A stretch of 9,434 nucleotides of DNA, from the NCBI GenBank assembly GCA_937891215.1, contig CALAEU010000002.1, positions 1 to 9,434 of the forward strand, written 5' to 3'. This document shows positions 1-6,496 of this stretch, piece by piece. The translations under genes were made by a program, and so were the position numbers. How positions within the stretch are numbered: the first letter of the stretch is position 1; every line of letters begins with the position of its first letter. The notes beneath the pieces were generated by a model. The model worked only from the letters and a program-made list of their open reading frames with translations, did no database searches and was not told the DNA's origin. This DNA comes from an uncultured Clostridia bacterium. GTDB lineage: Bacteria; Bacillota_A; Clostridia; Oscillospirales; Acutalibacteraceae.

Positions 1-208
1 ATTATTAGAAAAAATCGTAAAAGCGTTACCGCCTACAAGACAAAGAGTAAAAATGCTCTTGCCATTCAGTAAAGGCGGTGCAGCGGCAGAAATAAGAAAA
101 ACTGGCGTAATTCATGGTGAAGAATATACAGCAGATGGACTTCTTTTAGATGCTACTGTTGAGATTTATGCGTTAGAAAAATACAAGGAATTTATTTTGG
201 AAGAATGA
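1..208 (+). CDS. hflX: GTPase HflX, C-terminal fragment (5' end outside window)
   Basis: Reading from base 2, about 68 residues end at a TGA at 206-208. The fragment reads RVKMLLPFSKGGAAAEI, then GEEYTADGLLLDATV, which matches the conserved C-terminal domain of HflX (basic residues, LLP, GG, then EEY-x-x-G-x-x-x-x-A-x-V). HflX is a ribosome-associated GTPase that splits stalled or stressed 70S ribosomes; its GTPase domain lies upstream of the window. The stop overlaps the next gene's ATG (ATGA, 205-208), so the two genes are probably translationally coupled. The identification rests on a short tail, so other HflX-like GTPases are possible. Confidence 0.8.
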   Translation, partial: LLEKIVKALPPTRQRVKMLLPFSKGGAAAEIRKTGVIHGEEYTADGLLLDATVEIYALEKYKEFILEE

Positions 209-861
209 AAGTTTTATTTGAAGATAACGAAGTTATTGTTATAGTTAAGCCTGTTGGTGTTCCTAGTGAAACAACACAGAATGGGGAAAAAGGTATTCTG
301 GATTTATTGAAAAATCAATTTGGTTTAACCGATGTTTTTCTGTTACACCGCCTTGACAGAAATGTAGGCGGTGTTATGGTTTTCTCGAAAAATAAAAAAA
401 GTGCCGCTTGTATTTCAAAACAGATACAAGAAAACACTTTTAAGAAAACATATCTTGCAGTTGTCGATGGTGTTATAGAAGAAAAACAGGGTGTATATAA
501 AGATTTGCTTTTTAAAGATTCTTCTAAAAATCGTTCTTATGTTGTAAACAGAATGAGAAAAGGCGTGAAAGAAGCATCTTTGGAATATATAGTTTTAAGT
601 GAAACAGAAAATAAAAGTCTTGTAAAAGTCACATTACATACAGGCAGAACTCATCAGATAAGAGTTCAGTTTTCATCACGCAGAACTCCACTTTGTGGGG
701 ATGTAAAATATGGTAGTAAAGATAGAAACAGTGATATTGCTTTATTTTCCCATTCAATAACATTTTCTCATCCTACAACAAATGAAGTGTTGACTTTTAC
801 AGAAATTCCTAATAAAATAAATTATCCGTGGTCTTTGTTTGGAAGTGATTTAAGTGAATGA
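205..861 (+). CDS. RluA-family RNA pseudouridine synthase
   Basis: A 218-residue enzyme predicted to isomerise uridine to pseudouridine in rRNA or tRNA. The RluA-family catalytic motif HRLD is at residues 48-51 with catalytic Asp51 (LLHRLDRNVGGVMVFSKN). KTYLAVVDG at 81-89 carries the conserved Tyr, and LHTGRTHQIRVQF at 144-156 carries the conserved Arg of the active site. The protein begins directly with the catalytic core (EDNEVIVIVKPVGVPS) and has no N-terminal S4 domain. It is therefore a short form, like RluA or TruC, rather than RluC or RluD. The ATG overlaps the hflX stop by 4 bases, and the 3' end overlaps the next gene by 8 bases. The target nucleotide cannot be deduced from the sequence, so no gene symbol is given. 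Confidence 0.9.
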   Translation: MKVLFEDNEVIVIVKPVGVPSETTQNGEKGILDLLKNQFGLTDVFLLHRLDRNVGGVMVFSKNKKSAACISKQIQENTFKKTYLAVVDGVIEEKQGVYKDLLFKDSSKNRSYVVNRMRKGVKEASLEYIVLSETENKSLVKVTLHTGRTHQIRVQFSSRRTPLCGDVKYGSKDRNSDIALFSHSITFSHPTTNEVLTFTEIPNKINYPWSLFGSDLSE

Positions 862-1564
862 AATATTAACGCATTTCAGTGGTGTTATAGTTAACACAAT
901 TACTGTACTTATAGGTAGTGGTTTAGGTCTTCTTTTAAAAAAGGGGATTCCCGAAAAACTTAATAAAGCAGTTATGACTGCTATCGGTCTTTGTACGGTT
1001 GCAATTGGAGTTACTGGTATAATGAAAGGGCAAAATCAGCTTGTTATGATTTTGTCGCTTGTTTTCGGTACAATCGTGGGTACACTTATTGATATTGACA
1101 AAAGACTTGAAAATTTAGGTGACAGATTATCAAGGAAAACAAAATCAAAAGAAAATACATTTTCTCAGAGTTTTGTTACCGCGTCACTTCTTTTCTGTGT
1201 TGGTGCTATGACTATTGTCGGCTCTATGAATGCAGGAATATCAGGAGATAACCAAATGCTTTACACAAAATCTGTACTTGATTTGATTTCTTCGTGTATG
1301 CTGGCAGTATCTTTAGGATTCGGGGTAATGTGTTCTTCAGTTTTCGTCCTTGTTTTTCAAGGTGGTTTAGTTGCACTTTCTATGTTGTTGGGTTCATTTT
1401 TAAGTGATTTTGCAGTAGCAGAACTTATTTGTGCTGGTTCTGTTATGATTATTGCATTAGGTCTTAATCTTATAGGTGTTACGAAAATTAAAGTGGCAAA
1501 CTTACTGCCGGGACTGGTGTTTGTTCCGCTTTTCTGTTCAGCATTTGAGCTTTTAGGAATTTAA
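854..1564 (+). CDS. DUF554 family integral membrane protein
   Basis: A 236-residue hydrophobic protein of the DUF554 family (relatives of YqgA and YdfK), of unknown transport or membrane role. Family features are GVIVNTITVLIGSGLGLLLK near the N-terminus, GIPEKLNKAVMTAIG at 31-45, FCVGAMTIVGSMNAGISGD at 114-132 followed by LYTKSVLDL, and NLIGVTKIKVANLLPGL near the C-terminus. Membrane segments fall at roughly 9-28, 38-57, 62-80, 107-125, 142-186 (two), 189-208 and 215-233. The start is GTG at 854, supported by GGAAG at 841-845 and by the homologous N-terminus; it lies inside the 3' end of the pseudouridine synthase gene. The gene is last in the hflX chain and ends at a hairpin terminator. Confidence 0.85.
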   Translation: MNEILTHFSGVIVNTITVLIGSGLGLLLKKGIPEKLNKAVMTAIGLCTVAIGVTGIMKGQNQLVMILSLVFGTIVGTLIDIDKRLENLGDRLSRKTKSKENTFSQSFVTASLLFCVGAMTIVGSMNAGISGDNQMLYTKSVLDLISSCMLAVSLGFGVMCSSVFVLVFQGGLVALSMLLGSFLSDFAVAELICAGSVMIIALGLNLIGVTKIKVANLLPGLVFVPLFCSAFELLGI

Positions 1565-1600
1565 AAAAAGAAAGTCAATCAAAGGTTGACTTTCTTTTTT
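1564..1600. terminator. Bidirectional intrinsic terminator between DUF554 gene and regulator
   Basis: A perfect 15-bp stem pairs 1564-1578 with 1586-1600 around a 7-base loop. The stem is A-rich on the left arm and T-rich on the right, so it gives a U-tract on both strands. The left arm abuts the DUF554 stop (1562-1564), and the regulator's own stop codon (1579-1581) sits in the loop. One hairpin therefore serves two converging genes. Confidence 0.85.
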
Positions 1601-1941
1601 ATTGCTTCAAATGATTCATCACTTATAACATGCTCAATTCTGCACGCATCTTCGGTTGCAGTTTCTTCATCTACACCTAAAGACATTAAAAACTCTGAAA
1701 TTATAGTGTGTCGTTCGAAAAGTTTTCTTGCAGTTTCTTCACCGGTTTTTGTGAGTGTTAAATACCCCTCTTTACTTACATTTATTAAATCTGCATTTTT
1801 TAAAAGTCCTACTGCGCGTGAAACACTTGGCTTTGAGTAGCCCATATATTCGCAGACATCAATAGAACGTACAGAGTCGCTCTTTTTATTTAATATATAA
1901 ATAGTTTCAAGGTACATTTCGCCTGATTCTTTTAAAGCCAT
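1579..1941 (-). CDS. DtxR/MntR-family metal-dependent transcriptional regulator, probably iron-responsive
   Basis: A 120-residue protein with an N-terminal winged helix (about 1-70; recognition region GYSKPSVSRAVGLL at 34-47, wing near 55-64) and a metal-binding dimerisation domain (about 70-120). Aligned by eye to DtxR, all four primary-site ligands are present: Met9 (EMYLETIY, DtxR Met10), Cys100, Glu103 and His104 (ACRIEHVISDE, DtxR Cys102, Glu105, His106). B. subtilis MntR has Asp at the first position, so the ligand set favours Fe(II) over Mn(II). Of the DtxR ancillary site, His78 is kept, but the Glu83 and His98 equivalents appear to be Ser82 and Thr96. There is no C-terminal SH3 domain. 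The ATG is preceded by AAGGGG at good spacing. The gene is divergent from feoAB, so it is probably the feo repressor; that link is inferred. Confidence 0.88.
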   Translation of the reverse strand: MALKESGEMYLETIYILNKKSDSVRSIDVCEYMGYSKPSVSRAVGLLKNADLINVSKEGYLTLTKTGEETARKLFERHTIISEFLMSLGVDEETATEDACRIEHVISDESFEAIKKKVNL

Positions 1942-1965
1942 AGTTTCACCCCTTTTGTAAGATTA

Positions 1966-1994
1966 AGAATAACATATTCACCAAAAAAAATCAA
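1966..1994 (-). promoter_or_regulatory. Predicted promoter of the DtxR-family regulator gene
   Basis: On the minus strand, TTGATT (plus-strand 1989-1994) is followed after 17 bases by TATTCT (1966-1971), preceded by TGT as an extended -10. It lies about 25 bases upstream of the regulator's start codon. No GTTAGC-type palindrome overlaps it, so autoregulation through those sites is not obvious. The AT-rich context makes chance matches possible. Confidence 0.45.
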
Positions 1995-2063
1995 GGAATT
2001 AAAAACAGGATTTGAGCATACTGACAAATTTAAAAACCAAACTTAAAAAACGATAAAATTCTA

Positions 2064-2092
2064 TTGACAAATATTTACAAAACTGATAAAAT
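2064..2092 (+). promoter_or_regulatory. Predicted promoter of the feoA-feoB operon
   Basis: A consensus -35 TTGACA (2064-2069), a 17-base spacer and -10 TAAAAT (2087-2092) with an upstream TG (2084-2085) give a strong extended sigma-70-type promoter. Transcription should start near 2099-2100, exactly where the first GTTAGC palindrome begins. That arrangement suits repression by blocking promoter access or clearance. Confidence 0.8.
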
Positions 2093-2099
2093 AATAACA

Positions 2100-2115
2100 G
2101 TTAGCAATCGCTAAC
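2100..2115. promoter_or_regulatory. Operator 1: GTTAGC-N4-GCTAAC palindrome at the feo transcription start
   Basis: The 16-base inverted repeat GTTAGCAATCGCTAAC lies directly after the predicted -10, at the predicted +1. It is one of three copies in the feo locus with identical half-sites. It is the likely binding site of the adjacent DtxR-family repressor, by position and repetition. Classical DtxR/IdeR boxes also use GGTTAG/CTAACC half-sites, but with a different spacing. Confidence 0.75.
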
Positions 2116-2133
2116 CAGTATTTAAAATTAGAA

Positions 2134-2149
2134 GTTAGCGGTTGCTAAC
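2134..2149. promoter_or_regulatory. Operator 2: GTTAGC-N4-GCTAAC palindrome in the feoA leader
   Basis: The second copy, GTTAGCGGTTGCTAAC, is centred 34 bases downstream of the first, in the untranslated leader and 27 bases before the feoA start codon. The half-sites are identical to copy 1 while the central four bases differ (GGTT versus AATC). Conservation of only the arms is what a protein-binding site should show. The site could allow cooperative binding or a roadblock to elongation. Confidence 0.75.
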
Positions 2150-2176
2150 CATATGACATAGAGTAGGAGTGATTTT

Positions 2177-2389
2177 ATGACTTTATTCGGTGCAGAAGTA
2201 GGAAAAGAATATTTAATAAAAGATATTCATACTAATGATGATGAAATAGACTCATTTCTCTTTACTTTAGGGTGTTACAGTGGCGAACCTGTTACAGTAA
2301 TCTCACGTTTGAAGAGTAGCTTAATAGTTGCTATCAAAGACGGCAGATATAATATAGATAAACCATTAGCAGAGTCAATTACAATTTGA
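2177..2389 (+). CDS. feoA: FeoA, ferrous iron transport accessory protein
   Basis: A 70-residue cytoplasmic SH3-like protein. The FeoA pattern LGCYSGEPVTVISR (31-44) corresponds to the usual LG-x-x-x-G-x-x-V-x-V core, and DGRYNIDKPLAESI (55-68) to the usual G-x-x-x-x-L/I-x-x-x-x-A-x-x-I end. FeoA is needed for Fe(II) uptake by FeoB in several bacteria and is thought to act on the FeoB cytoplasmic domain. The ATG has AGGAGTG upstream (starting near 2165). The gene is first in the feo operon, behind an operator-flanked promoter, with feoB 55 bases downstream. Confidence 0.92.
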   Translation: MTLFGAEVGKEYLIKDIHTNDDEIDSFLFTLGCYSGEPVTVISRLKSSLIVAIKDGRYNIDKPLAESITI

Positions 2390-2410
2390 TTTTTTAAATT
2401 TTGTGTAAGA

Positions 2411-2426
2411 GTTAGCAATTGCTAAC
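2411..2426. promoter_or_regulatory. Operator 3: perfect GTTAGC-N4-GCTAAC palindrome between feoA and feoB
   Basis: GTTAGCAATTGCTAAC is perfectly self-complementary over 16 bases. It sits in the 55-base feoA-feoB gap, ending 6 bases before the feoB Shine-Dalgarno (AGGAG from 2433). No convincing promoter is visible just upstream, so it may act as a repressor roadblock inside the operon. As RNA it could form a 6-bp stem with an AAUU loop beside the feoB ribosome binding site, which is an alternative role. Confidence 0.7.
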
Positions 2427-2444
2427 TGGAATAGGAGAGAGTTT

Positions 2445-4451
2445 ATGCGAATTGCTTTGGCAGGTAATCCGAATAGCGGTAAAACAACAATGTTCAATGC
2501 ATTAACTGGTGCTAACGAAAAAGTTGGTAACTGGGCAGGTGTTACAGTTGAGAAAAAAGAACACACTATAAAAAGAAGTTTATACACTGGAAAGGATGAA
2601 CTTATTATAGTTGACCTCCCCGGTGCTTACTCAATGTCGCCTTTTACAAGTGAAGAAACTGTAACACGTAATTATATAGTTAACGAAAAACCTGATGTAA
2701 TTATAAATATTGTTGATGCAACAAATTTAAGTCGCAGTCTTTTCTTTACCACTCAGCTTTCAGAACTCAATATTCCTGTTGTTATAGCACTTAACAAAAG
2801 CGATTTGAATAAGAAAAAGCAAAATAAAATAAATACAGAACTTTTAAGCAAAAAAATAAATTGTCCTGTTGTTGAAACTGTTTCAACATCTTCTGATGGT
2901 ATTGAAAAAGTTCTGAAACTTGCAATTGATAGTATCGGTAAAGGGCAGTTTCCACCTTTCGTACAAGGTAATATTGACTTGTCAAGCAAAAGTCAGGTTA
3001 AAGATGCAGATAAAAAACGGTTTCAATTTGTAAAATCAATTGTTAAAGAAGTAGAAACAAGAAAGGTTTTTACAAGTGACAGAAATTCACAAGATAAAAT
3101 TGATGCGGTAATCACAAACAAGTGGGTAGGACTTCCTATTTTTGCAGTTGTTATGTTTTTAGTGCTCTGGATTTCACAGTATGGCCCAGGTGTGTGGATT
3201 GCTGATTTATTAGTTGGCTTACTTGAAAAAGGACAATCGTTGGTGGCAGACCTTGTAGCAGATGCAAACCCTCTTCTCTCATCACTTTTAGTTGATGGTG
3301 TAATAGGTGGGGTTATTGCAGTTATAGGTTTTTTACCACTTGTTATGGTAATGTATTTTCTTATTGCGTTACTCGAAGATTGTGGTTATATGGCTCGTGC
3401 ATCTGTTGTACTTGACCCTATTTTCAAAAAGGTCGGTCTTTCGGGTAAATCTATTATTCCGTTTGTAATTACAACTGGTTGTGCAGTGCCTGGTGTTATG
3501 GCTTGCAGAACAATTCACAATGAGCAAGAACGCAGAGCAACAGCAATGCTTGCACCATTTATGCCTTGTGGTGCTAAGCTTCCTGTTATCGCACTTTTCT
3601 CAGGTGTATTTTTCGGTGACGCTAAATGGGTAGGTCCTGTTATGTATTTTGCAGGTATTGTGCTCATTTTCCTTGGTGCATTACTTGTAAATAAAGTTTC
3701 AGGGTACAAAGTGAGAAAATCGTTCTTTATTATTGAACTTCCTGAATATAAAGTACCAAGTTTTATAAGAGCATTCGAATCAATGTGCAGTCGCGGATGG
3801 GCGTATATTGTCAAAGCGTCAACCGTTATTCTTATATGTAACACACTAGTACAGATTATGCAGACATTCACATGGAAATTTCAGGTTGCTGAAACTGCAG
3901 ATGCTTCAATTTTAGCATCTATTGCCTCACCATTTGCATACATTCTTATTCCTGTAGTTGGTATTCTTTCATGGCAATTAGCGGCAGCTGCAGTTACAGG
4001 ATTTATTGCTAAAGAAAACGTAGTTGGTACTCTTGCAGTTTGCTTCAGCATTACAAACTTTATAAATGTAGATGAACTTGTTTTGGAAGGTGGCGCATCA
4101 GAAGTTGCCGCAACAATGGGTCTTACTGCTTCAGCAGCTTTAGCTTACCTTATGTTTAACCTTTATACACCACCATGCTTTGCGGCACTTGGTGCTATGA
4201 ATGCTGAAATGAAGAGCGCAAAATGGCTCTGGGGTGGTATTGCACTTCAGTTAGGCACAGGCTTTACAGTTGGTTTCCTCGTTTACCAGATTGGTACACT
4301 TATTACAACTGGCTCTGTTGGTGCAGGATTCTTAGGTGGCTTAATTGCAGTATTGGCGTTTGTAGCAATTATCGTTGTTCTTATTATCAGAGCTAATCAG
4401 AAAATTGAAGTTCAGTATTCTTTAAAAGCGAAAGAAAAAGCAAATAAATAA
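2445..4451 (+). CDS. feoB: FeoB, ferrous iron transporter with N-terminal G domain
   Basis: A 668-residue inner-membrane Fe(II) importer. The cytoplasmic G domain (about 1-165) has a P-loop GNPNSGKTT (7-15), a probable switch I Thr34, G3 DLPG (57-60) and G4 NKSD (117-120). A helical insertion leads into the membrane domain from about 225. The two FeoB gate repeats are visible: EDCGYMARA (311-319) with GCAVPGVMACR (345-355), and PFMPCGAKLP (371-380). These are followed by IELPEYKVPS, GFIAKENVVGTL and YTPPCFAALGAMNAE, all FeoB hallmarks. The usual GCNVPAI motif is GCAVPGV here, while the Cys is kept. The start has AGGAGAG at 2433. It is co-transcribed with feoA and the small Cys-rich protein and probably repressed by iron through the three palindromes. 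Confidence 0.96.
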   Translation: MRIALAGNPNSGKTTMFNALTGANEKVGNWAGVTVEKKEHTIKRSLYTGKDELIIVDLPGAYSMSPFTSEETVTRNYIVNEKPDVIINIVDATNLSRSLFFTTQLSELNIPVVIALNKSDLNKKKQNKINTELLSKKINCPVVETVSTSSDGIEKVLKLAIDSIGKGQFPPFVQGNIDLSSKSQVKDADKKRFQFVKSIVKEVETRKVFTSDRNSQDKIDAVITNKWVGLPIFAVVMFLVLWISQYGPGVWIADLLVGLLEKGQSLVADLVADANPLLSSLLVDGVIGGVIAVIGFLPLVMVMYFLIALLEDCGYMARASVVLDPIFKKVGLSGKSIIPFVITTGCAVPGVMACRTIHNEQERRATAMLAPFMPCGAKLPVIALFSGVFFGDAKWVGPVMYFAGIVLIFLGALLVNKVSGYKVRKSFFIIELPEYKVPSFIRAFESMCSRGWAYIVKASTVILICNTLVQIMQTFTWKFQVAETADASILASIASPFAYILIPVVGILSWQLAAAAVTGFIAKENVVGTLAVCFSITNFINVDELVLEGGASEVAATMGLTASAALAYLMFNLYTPPCFAALGAMNAEMKSAKWLWGGIALQLGTGFTVGFLVYQIGTLITTGSVGAGFLGGLIAVLAFVAIIVVLIIRANQKIEVQYSLKAKEKANK

Positions 4452-4473
4452 TATTAGTTTATAGGAGTTAAGA

Positions 4474-4626
4474 ATGGAAAACTTTATCATTATAGCAATT
4501 CTTGTGGTGGTTTTAGGTGCATCTCTCGGCTATGTGGTAAAATCGAAGAAACGTGGCGAAAAATGCATCGGTTGTCCGCACGCAAAAACTTGCAGTTCAA
4601 AAAATTGCGGAAACGCTGTGCGTTGA
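4474..4626 (+). CDS. FeoB-associated Cys-rich membrane protein
   Basis: A 50-residue protein with a strong Shine-Dalgarno (AGGAG, 4463-4467), starting 22 bases after the feoB stop. Residues 4-22 form one hydrophobic membrane helix (FIIIAILVVVLGASLGYVV). A short basic linker (KSKKRG) follows, then a Cys cluster at 31, 34, 40 and 45 (CIGCPHAKTCSSKNC). This layout matches the small FeoB-associated Cys-rich membrane protein family often found after feoB in Firmicutes. The four Cys on the probable cytoplasmic side could bind Fe(II), a cluster or another metal, and help deliver or sense iron at FeoB. That role is inferred; the family has no settled function. Confidence 0.85.
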   Translation: MENFIIIAILVVVLGASLGYVVKSKKRGEKCIGCPHAKTCSSKNCGNAVR

Positions 4627-4654
4627 TTATAATTATAAATAAAATACAGATTTT

Positions 4655-4696
4655 CCTGTCGTTTGAAGTTATTTTTTATCAACCGAAAACGGCAGG
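4655..4696 (+). terminator. Possible terminator or stem-loop after the feo operon
   Basis: CCTGTCGTTT (4655-4664) pairs with AAACGGCAGG (4687-4696) in a 10-bp stem with one G-U pair. The 22-base loop can form a small inner GTT/AAC pairing (4668-4670 with 4681-4683). A T-rich stretch (TAATTTTATTT) follows. The large loop and interrupted T-tract make this a weaker terminator than the other two in the window. Confidence 0.45.
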
Positions 4697-4710
4697 GTAA
4701 TTTTATTTCT

Positions 4711-4790
4711 TGCGATAATATAAAAATTTAAAAATAAGTGCATTTTTTTAATAAAATCTCTTGATACTTTTGAAAATTTCTGCGATAATA
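4711..4790 (+). repeat. Two direct copies of TGCGATAATA upstream of gltX
   Basis: TGCGATAATA occurs at 4711-4720 and 4781-4790, each preceded by ATTTCT or ATTTC, exactly 70 bases apart. The second copy contains the predicted gltX -10 element. The first copy has no recognisable -35 at the right distance. It could be a duplicated promoter element, a binding site or a chance match in AT-rich DNA. Apart from this and the stem-loop, I see nothing in the 4627-4831 gap. Confidence 0.4.
4761..4789 (+). promoter_or_regulatory. Predicted gltX-glnS promoter
   Basis: TTGATA (4761-4766), a 17-base spacer and GATAAT (4784-4789) with TGC just upstream form an extended -10 promoter about 40 bases before the gltX start. 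The spacing is ideal and both hexamers are near consensus. The gap contains no T-box-like leader. Confidence 0.55.
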
Positions 4791-4831
4791 AGATGATATA
4801 TTATTTTCTATTATAATGAATGGAGTTTATT

Positions 4832-6484
4832 ATGAACTACGATTGCAAAGTTTTAGCAAATCTTCTTTTTCCTGATGTAACAGAAACTGTAGAGGATTTA
4901 GAAAAAAGATACCCTGAAAGAGATTTGAAAGAGGGTGCAAGAGTTACAAGATTTGCACCAAGTCCAACAGGTTATCTTCATATAGGTGCTTTTTACACAG
5001 CACTTGTTAACTTACTTACAGCAAATGCAAGTGAGGGAGTTTCATATTTAAGAATTGAAGATACTGATAAAAAACGCGAAGTTACAGATGGCGTTTCTGC
5101 AATAGTTGATGGTTTTAAAGATTTCGGTGTTGAGTTTACAGAGGGTGTAACAGGTTTCGGAACAGAGAGCGGTAATTACGGACCTTACACACAAAGTCAA
5201 CGAGCAGGTATTTATCATATAGTTGCAAAGACTTTGGTTGAACAAGGGCTTGCTTACCCTTGTTTCTGTACTTCAGAAGAATTAACAGATTTGAGAGCAA
5301 CGCAAGAAAAAGACGGTGCTTTGATTACTGGATACTTCGGTAAATACGCAAAATGTCGTGATTTGACTTTAGCGGAGATTGAAGAAAATCTTAAAGCAAA
5401 TAAACCTTATGTATTGCGTTTTCGTTCAGAAGGCAGTGAAGATAAAAGAATTATGTTTGAAGATATGATTCGTGGTAAAATTGAAATGCCTGAAAATGTG
5501 ATTGATGAAGTTTTACTTAAATCAGATGGAATTCCGACATATCATTTTGCACATATATGCGATGACCATTTTATGAGAACTACTCACGTTATAAGAGCAG
5601 AAGAATGGTTGTCATCAGTGCCGAAGCATATAGCAATTTTTAAAGCGTGTGGCTTTAAAGTTCCAAAATATGCCCATGTATCTCAAGTTATGAAACTTGA
5701 TGAAGATGATGGTAACAAGAGAAAAATTTCAAAGAGAAAAGACCCTGAAGCAGCAGTAAGTTTCTTTTTTGAGGCAGGTTTCCCGAAAGAGAGTATTTTA
5801 GAATATCTCTTGACTTTAATTAACTCAAACTTTGAAGATTGGCGTAGAGCAAATCCTACTTCGGATATTTACTCATTCCCGTTTAATCTTAAAAAGATGA
5901 GCCCGAGTGGTTGCCTTTTCGACCTTGTAAAACTTAATGATATAAGTAAAAATGTTATTTCTGTTATGAAAGCAGAAGCGGTTTACGAACAAGTGAGCGA
6001 ATGGGCAAAGAAATATGACGAAGATTTCTACAAGGTATTTACAAAAGATAAAGCATTTTCAACTGAAATGGTAAACATTGATCGTGAAAGTGCGAAACCA
6101 AGAAAAGATATTGCTAAATGGGAAGAAGTCAAAGAATACTTCTCATATATGTTTAACGAGTATTATATAAGTAACTTCGACCTTCCTGAAAATATTAAAG
6201 CAGAAGATGCAAAAGCAATACTTACTGAGTATATTAAGGTGTATGACACTGAGGATGATAAAGATACTTGGTTTAATAAAATTAAGGAGCTTTGTGAGCC
6301 TTTAGGATTTACACCAAATGTTAAAGAATATAAACAAAACCCTGAAAGTTTCAAGGGGCACGTTGGTGATGTTTCAACTGTTATCCGTTTAGCAGTAACA
6401 GGCAGAAAAAATACACCGGATCTTTACTCAATAATGAAACTTTTAGGGAAAGATGAAGTAATTAAAAGATTAAGCTCAATTTAA
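4832..6484 (+). CDS. gltX: Glutamyl-tRNA synthetase (class I)
   Basis: A 550-residue enzyme that charges tRNA with glutamate. The Rossmann catalytic core has RFAPSPTGYLHIGA with the HIGH-equivalent HIGA at 50-53, LRIEDTDKKRE, and the KMSKS-equivalent KISKR at 298-302. About 38 residues precede the core, an extension absent from E. coli-type GluRS, which begins almost at this motif; I recall similar extensions in clostridial GluRS. The zinc-region cysteines CFC (144 and 146) and Cys175 are present, but the E. coli CRH motif reads CRD, so the fourth ligand may be lost. The C-terminal anticodon-binding part is divergent. ATG at 4832 is preferred over in-frame ATG 4820 because TGGAG (4821-4825) sits at proper spacing before it and would lie inside the longer form. 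The gene is followed immediately by glnS. Confidence 0.93.
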   Translation: MNYDCKVLANLLFPDVTETVEDLEKRYPERDLKEGARVTRFAPSPTGYLHIGAFYTALVNLLTANASEGVSYLRIEDTDKKREVTDGVSAIVDGFKDFGVEFTEGVTGFGTESGNYGPYTQSQRAGIYHIVAKTLVEQGLAYPCFCTSEELTDLRATQEKDGALITGYFGKYAKCRDLTLAEIEENLKANKPYVLRFRSEGSEDKRIMFEDMIRGKIEMPENVIDEVLLKSDGIPTYHFAHICDDHFMRTTHVIRAEEWLSSVPKHIAIFKACGFKVPKYAHVSQVMKLDEDDGNKRKISKRKDPEAAVSFFFEAGFPKESILEYLLTLINSNFEDWRRANPTSDIYSFPFNLKKMSPSGCLFDLVKLNDISKNVISVMKAEAVYEQVSEWAKKYDEDFYKVFTKDKAFSTEMVNIDRESAKPRKDIAKWEEVKEYFSYMFNEYYISNFDLPENIKAEDAKAILTEYIKVYDTEDDKDTWFNKIKELCEPLGFTPNVKEYKQNPESFKGHVGDVSTVIRLAVTGRKNTPDLYSIMKLLGKDEVIKRLSSI

Positions 6485-6496
6485 GGAGTGTCAGAT

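Noticed and set aside
1586..1840. Plus-strand open frame opposite the DtxR-family regulator
   Set aside because: It is antisense to a clearly conserved gene, has no ribosome binding site, and its low-complexity translation matches no family.
3515..3871. Minus-strand open frame of 118 codons inside feoB
   Set aside because: It lies wholly opposite the conserved FeoB membrane domain, with no start signals or recognisable domain.
4627..4831. Possible T-box or other riboswitch before gltX
   Set aside because: The gap is only about 200 bases, the predicted promoter lies about 40 bases from the start codon, and no T-box sequence or antiterminator fold is visible.
4820..4831. Upstream in-frame ATG for gltX
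   Set aside because: The Shine-Dalgarno TGGAG for the ATG at 4832 would lie inside this longer form, and no good ribosome binding site precedes 4820.
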